Shown here one piece after another: positions 58,746-64,000 of a DNA stretch of 64,000 nucleotides (its first letter is position 1; each line of letters opens with the position of its first letter). Source of the stretch: Bacteroidales bacterium (GTDB lineage: Bacteria > Bacteroidota > Bacteroidia > Bacteroidales > UBA932); assembly GCA_016287075.1 (NCBI GenBank), contig JAEEVC010000003.1, positions 1 to 64,000 of the forward strand, read 5' to 3'. Made by a program: the position numbers and the translations under genes. The notes under the pieces were generated by a model. That model did not search any database and had not been told where the DNA came from. It saw only the letters and a program-made list of their open reading frames with translations.

Positions 58746-61178
58746 ATGAAAAAGCATTATCTGATCCTCGCGGCCCTTCTCCTTGCGGCCGCATGCAAGC
58801 AGGAAATCCTCCCTGTGGAAACGGCCGGTCCCGCCGAAACGCGGGCGGAAGGGGCGTCTGCGCTCCTGACCGTCACCCTTCCGGGCATCGAAGGCGTCGA
58901 GACGCGCGTCGCGCTTTCCGACGACGGGAAGAACGGTTTCAAACTCGAATGGAAGGACGGCGACGTCCTGACCGTCGGCGGCAAGCAGCTGACCCTCGCC
59001 GGCAAAGTCGGCGCCGCGGGCTCCTTTTCCGGCGAATGGACTGCCGGAAAGGCGGTGGACATCGTGTACGGGAAAGTCGGCGATGCGCCTGCCGCGCAGA
59101 CGCAGAAAGCCAGCGGGACCTTTGACCATATCGTCTATGGCGCCGAACTCAAGGGCGTGAAGATCGGCACCGACGGGAAGGCATCCTTCGCCCACGACTG
59201 GGCGACGGCCCACGGCGGCACCTTCCGCCAGAGCGGCATCCTGCGCCTTGAACTGCGCTTCCCCGAGACACTGAGCGTGGTCAAATCGGTGAAAGTGAGC
59301 GGAGAAGGTCTCTCCGAAACGACCCTCACCGTCACGGACGGCGCCCTGGTCAACGGTGCTTTCGTGGCCTATGTCCAGACGGACGCGGCCTGTACCTTCA
59401 AGGCCGGGGACACGATGACCCTGACCGTGATTGACGGAGCCGACGAAGAGTATGTCAACACCTTCGAACCCGGTCCGCAGACCCTCCACGAGAGCTATGT
59501 GACGACCCTGCGGACCAGCGCTTCCTGCTGGCTGCACGCCCTCAACGGCAAGGGCTCGGAGAAGGATCCGTACCTGATCACCAACCTGGAGGAACTCGCC
59601 AATGTCCGGAACATCCTGACGGAGAACACGATCACGCATTTCCGCCTGATGAATGACCTCGACATGGCCTCCGTCACCGACTGGAAGCCGTACAACCAGC
59701 AGAACGCGGGCTTCGGCATCTTCTTCGACGGCAACGGAAAGACGATCTCGAACTTCACCTGCACCGACGCGAAATGGGCCAGTTTCATCGGCGTCCTCCA
59801 CGGGACGGTGAAGAACCTGACGTTCGTGAACCCCGTCATCCGGACGACCACCAACTCGGAGGTCGGCGTCGTCTGCGCCTGGGCCGGCAACAACGGCGGC
59901 TCGCTGAGCGGTCACCTGGAGAATGTCCACGTCACCGGCGGCACGGTCTCCTGCTCCGGAACGACCCATTATTTCGGCGGCATCTGCGGCCGGGCCTGCA
60001 ATTCCTCCATCAAGGACTGCTCCTTCGATGGGACGGTCGAGCGTACCTCGACGATCTCCTATACGACGACCTACTATCCGGTCGGCGGCCTGCTCGGCCA
60101 GGCTATGAACGACGTAACCATTTCTGGCTGTTCCACTTCCGGTAAGTTGATCACCAAGGGCGGACGGTCCACCGGCGGTGTCGTCGGCTATTGCAGCGTC
60201 GCGCTCGACATCGTCTCCTGCTCGTCTTCCATGGAGATCACTACGACGCATGACGTGGTCGGCGGCATCTGCGGATATTACGGCAACGGCACGGTCTCCG
60301 ACTGTTCGTTCACCGGTTCCGTCACCGTGGGCGTCGGCGGCGGCTCCAGTTATGCGGGCGGCATCCTCGCCCATACCGCCGGCGACGTCATCCTGCTCCG
60401 TTGCTCCAATACGGGTGATATCAAGGCTGCCGAGAGCATCGTCGGCGGCATCATCGGCCAGTGCAACTCGAACCAGACCAACGGTGCGGTCATGCGCGAG
60501 TGCCGCTCCACCGGCAATGTCTCCGGCAAGGCGACGGTCGGCGGCCTCATCGGCCGTGCGCCCAATAAAGGCGACGGCCTTGTGATGGAGAACTGCTATG
60601 CCACCGGCGATGTGTCCGGAACGGGCAGCTACGTCGGCGGTCTCGTCGGCGACCTGCCGAAGAATGCAATCATGCGCAACTGCTTTGCCACGGGAGCCGT
60701 CAAGGGCGCCTATGCCATCGGCGGTGTCGCCGGCCGCGCCTACGGACGGCTGGGTTCGGGTGACAGCCCGTTGACGGATGTTAATACGACCGTGACCGGC
60801 TGTATCGCCTGGAACCCGTCCGTGAAGACGACGACCGCCGGAGGCGAGACCCCGGCCAACCATTACAGCGGTGCGACGGTCATCGGTTTCACCGCGGCGT
60901 TCAATGCGCTTTCCAACAACTGGCGCCGTCCGGACATCGATTTCCACTTCTACCAGGACGAGAAGCTGAACGTGCCCTTCGACCAGGAGGAGGTCGGCCC
61001 GGGCAAGGCGCTCGTCACCAATTACACCGACCCTGTCGAACTGAAATGGTACTATCCTTACCACGGCAAGGCCGCGGCTGCCGGCGAGAAGTTGTCCGCC
61101 GTTGCACAGCGGATCGGATACGACGCTTCCCTGTGGGATTTCTCGGGCGATGTCCCGGAGTTAAAGATCTTTAAATGA
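58746..61178 (+). CDS. GLUG-repeat lipoprotein with fimbrillin-like start
   Basis: An 810-residue lipoprotein starting at the ATG at 58746 (MKKHYLILAALLLAAAC). The first ~250 residues resemble the fimbrillin-like beta domains of Bacteroidales surface proteins (TRVALSDDG ... LEWKDGDVLTV). From ~260 onward come GLUG-type repeats (VGGICGYYGNGTVSDCSFT, VGGLIGRAPNKGDGLVMEN, VGGLVGDLPKNAIMRNCFA) that form a beta-helix. No enzymatic motif is seen. A role in adhesion or substrate binding is likely. Its stop overlaps the start of the esterase gene (ATGA), indicating translational coupling. Confidence 0.8.
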   Translation: MKKHYLILAALLLAAACKQEILPVETAGPAETRAEGASALLTVTLPGIEGVETRVALSDDGKNGFKLEWKDGDVLTVGGKQLTLAGKVGAAGSFSGEWTAGKAVDIVYGKVGDAPAAQTQKASGTFDHIVYGAELKGVKIGTDGKASFAHDWATAHGGTFRQSGILRLELRFPETLSVVKSVKVSGEGLSETTLTVTDGALVNGAFVAYVQTDAACTFKAGDTMTLTVIDGADEEYVNTFEPGPQTLHESYVTTLRTSASCWLHALNGKGSEKDPYLITNLEELANVRNILTENTITHFRLMNDLDMASVTDWKPYNQQNAGFGIFFDGNGKTISNFTCTDAKWASFIGVLHGTVKNLTFVNPVIRTTTNSEVGVVCAWAGNNGGSLSGHLENVHVTGGTVSCSGTTHYFGGICGRACNSSIKDCSFDGTVERTSTISYTTTYYPVGGLLGQAMNDVTISGCSTSGKLITKGGRSTGGVVGYCSVALDIVSCSSSMEITTTHDVVGGICGYYGNGTVSDCSFTGSVTVGVGGGSSYAGGILAHTAGDVILLRCSNTGDIKAAESIVGGIIGQCNSNQTNGAVMRECRSTGNVSGKATVGGLIGRAPNKGDGLVMENCYATGDVSGTGSYVGGLVGDLPKNAIMRNCFATGAVKGAYAIGGVAGRAYGRLGSGDSPLTDVNTTVTGCIAWNPSVKTTTAGGETPANHYSGATVIGFTAAFNALSNNWRRPDIDFHFYQDEKLNVPFDQEEVGPGKALVTNYTDPVELKWYYPYHGKAAAAGEKLSAVAQRIGYDASLWDFSGDVPELKIFK

Positions 61179-62614
61179 AGAGATTAATCCTGATGACCGT
61201 GGCAGCGCTTCTGGCGCTGCCAGGTTTTTCCGGGGAGCTCCGTCTCGCGGGTGTGTTCTCCGACAACATGGTGTTGCAGCGGGAAACGGCGTGCCCTATC
61301 TGGGGCTGGGCTGCGCCGGGAGCGCGTGTGAGCGTTTCCGTGTCCTGGAACCGGAAAGCCGTTTCCGCCGTGGCGGACGCGGACGGCCGCTGGCGGGTGT
61401 CCGTCCGGACGCCGGAGGCCGGCGGGCCGTACACGATGACCGTCCGCAGCGGGAAAGAGCGGCTGGAGCGCCGCGATATCCTCAGCGGCGAGGTCTGGGT
61501 CTGCAGCGGGCAGTCCAACATGCAGATGCCCGTCGCCGGCTTCAGCCGGCAACTGGTCGAGGGGAGCCGGGAAGCCCTCCTGCGGGCGCCGGCCATGGCC
61601 GACCGGATCCGGATTTTCAAGGTGGACGCCGATACCACGCAGGTTCCGCAGGCGGATGTCAAAGCCGCATGGAAGAAGGCTTCCGGGAACATGGCGGCCT
61701 ATACTTCCGCCGTGGCGTATTTCTTCGCCGAACGGCTTGCGGAGGGGCTTGACGTCCCTGTTGGCATCATTGTCAACGCCTGGGGCGGAAGCCGGATCGC
61801 GGCCTGGATGGAGGAGGAAACGGTGGAGTCCCTGCGCGGGACGGTGCCGGAAGAGCAGCTTGCAAAAACCCTGGCAGAGCGCAACGGCAAGGCTTATCCC
61901 GTCCAGGTGCAGTCGCTTTGGAACGGCCGGATGCTGCCCATAGCCGGCTATGCTGCCCGGGGGTTCCTCTGGTACCAGGGGGAGTCCGACATCGAAGACA
62001 TGTATTATGACCGTGTGCAGGCGGCAATGGTCGCCCGTTGGCGGGAAGTATGGGGCTGCGGGGAGATGCCGTTCCTGTTCGTGACCCTCGCACCTTACAG
62101 TTACGGGAAATCTGCCGGGGAGAAGCGTCCGCGCTTTATCGAGGTGCAGCTCCGCTCGCTGAAGGAGATTCCGTCCAGTTATGCGGCGATTACCGAATCT
62201 CTCGGCCGGGAACACAGCATCCATCCTCCGCAGAAACAGGAGATTGCCGACCAGTTCGCGCTCGTCGCGCTGGACAAGATTTATGGACGGGAAATGGCGA
62301 CCTCTTCCTTCCCGTATCCGGTGAAATACACGTTCGCGGACGGCAAGGCCGTCATCGAGTTCGGCAATGCGCCGTTCGGGGTCGGCAACTGGGATGTCCC
62401 CCGGATCACGGGCTTCGAACTGGCCGGGGAGGATCGCGTGTTCCATCCCGCGCAGGCGACGGCCGGGGGCGACTGGTCCCGCTTCGTGACCGTGACCTGC
62501 CCCGAGGTGCCGGAGCCGGTCGCCGTGCGCTATGCTTTCCATAATTACGTAGAATCCAATTTATTCTCGACGCTCGGAATCCCTGTTCCATGCTTCCGGA
62601 GCGACGATTGGTAG
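61175..62614 (+). CDS. Sialate O-acetylesterase-like enzyme
   Basis: A 479-residue secreted esterase. After a signal peptide (MKRLILMTVAALLALPGFSG) comes a beta-sandwich (VFSDNMVLQRE ... IWGWAAPG), then the SGNH catalytic domain with VWVCSGQSNMQMPV (nucleophile S), GFLWYQGESD and the C-terminal SIHPPQKQEIADQFAL (His). The family removes O-acetyl groups from sialic acids or acetylated xylan and related sugars. No lipobox is seen, so it is probably periplasmic. The start overlaps the upstream stop by 4 bp. The FAD oxidoreductase gene follows after 3 bp. Confidence 0.92.
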   Translation: MKRLILMTVAALLALPGFSGELRLAGVFSDNMVLQRETACPIWGWAAPGARVSVSVSWNRKAVSAVADADGRWRVSVRTPEAGGPYTMTVRSGKERLERRDILSGEVWVCSGQSNMQMPVAGFSRQLVEGSREALLRAPAMADRIRIFKVDADTTQVPQADVKAAWKKASGNMAAYTSAVAYFFAERLAEGLDVPVGIIVNAWGGSRIAAWMEEETVESLRGTVPEEQLAKTLAERNGKAYPVQVQSLWNGRMLPIAGYAARGFLWYQGESDIEDMYYDRVQAAMVARWREVWGCGEMPFLFVTLAPYSYGKSAGEKRPRFIEVQLRSLKEIPSSYAAITESLGREHSIHPPQKQEIADQFALVALDKIYGREMATSSFPYPVKYTFADGKAVIEFGNAPFGVGNWDVPRITGFELAGEDRVFHPAQATAGGDWSRFVTVTCPEVPEPVAVRYAFHNYVESNLFSTLGIPVPCFRSDDW

Positions 62615-62617
62615 GCC

Positions 62618-64000
62618 ATGGAAAAGGTTGAATGGAAGAAGGATGTTCCCGTCGTGGGGAATTACGACGTGGTCGTATGCGGCGGCGGGCCGGCCGGTTT
62701 TATCGCGGCCGTCGCAGCCGCGCGCGAAGGCGCCCGTGTCGCCCTGGTGGAGCAGTACGGTTTCCTCGGCGGCATGGCCACGATGGGCTATGTCGCGCCG
62801 TTGAGCGTATTTACCTACAACGGGGCACAGGTGATCGGCGGGATTCCGTGGGAATTCGTGCAGCGGCTTGAGGCCATGGGCGGCGGCTACGTCGAGCGGC
62901 CGCTCGGCAATGTCGCCTTCGACCCGGAACTGTACAAACTGTGTGTCCAGCGGATGGTGCTGGAGGCGGGGGTGGAGTTGTATCTCCATGCCTGTTTCTC
63001 CGGTTGCCGGATGGACGGCGGGCGGGTGACGCACGTGTTCATCGAGAGCAAGAACGGCACGGAAGCGCTTGCCGCCAAGGTATTTATCGACGCGACCGGC
63101 GACGCGGACCTCGCGGCCGCCGCCGGCGTGCCGATGCAGCCCCGGGAGCAGGTGCCGGCCTCAGCCGATGGCGCTGCTTCGGCGGCCATTGGCCCGGCTG
63201 CTGTCGCCGCGTCTTTCGTGCCGGCCCCCCTGCAGCCCGTCTCGACCTATTTCATCCTGTCGGGCGTGGATACCGCCGCGCCGCGCATCCGCGAGGCGAT
63301 GCACCACAACAGGCAGGGCGTCAATTGCCAATGCGAGTCCATCCGCGCGGAGCTGCTTGCCCATGCCGACGAGTGGGGGCTCCCCGACTTCGGCGGCCCA
63401 TGGTTCTGTACGACGCTTCATGAGGGGAGCGTAACGGTCAATATGACACGTACTTCCGTCGATGCCTGCGACAACCGCGCCTTCGGTGCGGCCGAGTGCC
63501 GGCTTCGCGAGGATGTGTTCCGCATGGCCGCGGTCCTGCGGGAGCATTTCCCCGAATTCCGGAACAGTTACGTCAGTGCGGTCGCCCCTCATGCCGGCGT
63601 GCGGGAAACCCGCCGCATCCTCGGCGTCCACACCATTACGGCGGAGGAATACGTCTCCGGCTACCGCTATGAGGACAGCGTTTCCCGCGGCGCCCATCCC
63701 ATCGACATCCATGCCTCCACCGGCAGTTCGCAGCGGCTCACCTTCCTGGAGCAGCCGGCCTACGTGCCCTACAGGGCTTTGATTGCCAAGGATTTCCCCA
63801 ACATCCTCGTCGCCGGCCGCTGCCTCTCCGCCGACCGCGCCGCCTTCGCTTCCCTCCGCGTCCAGGCCTCCTGCATGGGCACCGGCCAGGCCGCCGGCCT
63901 CGCCGCCGCCCAGGCCTGCGGCGCCCCTGCCGCCATCCAAGCCGGCACCGAGGCCGGCGGCAGCATGCTCCCGGATGTCCGCACCCTGCCTGCCGCTCCG
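62618..64000 (+). CDS. FAD-dependent oxidoreductase, 3' end outside window
   Basis: An open frame from the ATG at 62618 to the window edge (461 codons, no stop), so the C-terminus is missing. The dinucleotide-binding motif is VVVCGGGPAGFIAAVAAA, followed by QYGFLGGMATMG, a pattern typical of the FAD_oxidored (PF12831) group. FIDATGDADLA and NILVAGRCLSADR are further conserved elements. Such enzymes commonly sit in polysaccharide loci of Bacteroidota, often with unknown substrates. There is no signal peptide. It follows the esterase gene by 3 bp and is likely part of the same plus-strand operon. Confidence 0.88.
   Translation, partial: MEKVEWKKDVPVVGNYDVVVCGGGPAGFIAAVAAAREGARVALVEQYGFLGGMATMGYVAPLSVFTYNGAQVIGGIPWEFVQRLEAMGGGYVERPLGNVAFDPELYKLCVQRMVLEAGVELYLHACFSGCRMDGGRVTHVFIESKNGTEALAAKVFIDATGDADLAAAAGVPMQPREQVPASADGAASAAIGPAAVAASFVPAPLQPVSTYFILSGVDTAAPRIREAMHHNRQGVNCQCESIRAELLAHADEWGLPDFGGPWFCTTLHEGSVTVNMTRTSVDACDNRAFGAAECRLREDVFRMAAVLREHFPEFRNSYVSAVAPHAGVRETRRILGVHTITAEEYVSGYRYEDSVSRGAHPIDIHASTGSSQRLTFLEQPAYVPYRALIAKDFPNILVAGRCLSADRAAFASLRVQASCMGTGQAAGLAAAQACGAPAAIQAGTEAGGSMLPDVRTLPAAP

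Overview
The window looks like a Bacteroidales (Bacteroidota) chromosome. The evidence is repeated TAnnTTTG promoter elements, two SusC/SusD loci, an ECF-sigma/FecR pair, many SPII lipoproteins and BACON, GLUG and FISUMP-type surface proteins. I cannot place it below order level by eye. It has two parts. Roughly 1-19330 is a lower-GC accessory island. From the tRNA-Leu at 19334-19418 onward the DNA is visibly GC-rich and reads as resident chromosome. The island abuts the 3' end of the tRNA, a classic integration point, and its left end lies outside the window.

Island. A truncated possible mobilisation-type gene and an unknown gene are followed by a WYL-domain regulator (1124-2119). Next comes a five-gene operon (2196-11332). 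Its first gene fuses a degenerate type I methyltransferase, an HsdS-like target-recognition region and a GHKL histidine-kinase ATPase. Its second gene is a response-regulator-like receiver protein. A complete type I restriction-modification set (HsdM, HsdS, HsdR) follows. A second operon (11518-15327) encodes a sigma region-2-only protein, a DUF2130 nuclease-like protein, an ASCH protein and a DUF4209/HEPN-like protein with an RxxxxH motif. Four near-identical 19-bp palindromes (CGTTCA-N7-TGAACG) precede the WYL gene, the RM operon and, twice, the second operon. Each sits 9-14 bp upstream of a TAnnTTTG element. This suggests one WYL-controlled regulon combining restriction, two-component-like signalling and nuclease effectors. 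A trypsin-like protease, an Mrr-like nuclease and an ATPase/toxin-like pair complete the island.

Chromosome, 19472-36266. A pectinesterase-like lipoprotein converges on a sigma/FecR/SusC/SusD/lipoprotein/GH20 locus (31477 down to 21018), probably for GlcNAc-containing glycans. An S-adenosylhomocysteinase and NhaA form a translationally overlapping pair. A small unknown gene is followed by a structured 136-nt region bounded by a perfect 14-bp inverted repeat, then a stand-alone reverse transcriptase. This is a retron-like architecture, although the enzyme lacks an obvious retron VTG motif.

Chromosome, 36290-64000. An outer-membrane protein and aspS come first. Then an unusually long run of minus-strand genes reads from 56792 to at least 40483: glycerol-1-phosphate dehydrogenase, a GlpT/UhpT-type organophosphate antiporter, a propeller-like lipoprotein, SusC, SusD, a BACON/GLUG lipoprotein, a secreted endonuclease/exonuclease/phosphatase-fold hydrolase, a BACON/GLUG/SGNH lipoprotein and mannitol-1-phosphate dehydrogenase. 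ksgA and an S1/P1 nuclease follow. I infer a locus for polyol-phosphate-containing polymers or lipids, with teichoic-acid-like material the leading guess. A divergent plus-strand cluster adds an SGNH lipoprotein, a GLUG lipoprotein, a sialate O-acetylesterase-like enzyme and a truncated FAD oxidoreductase.
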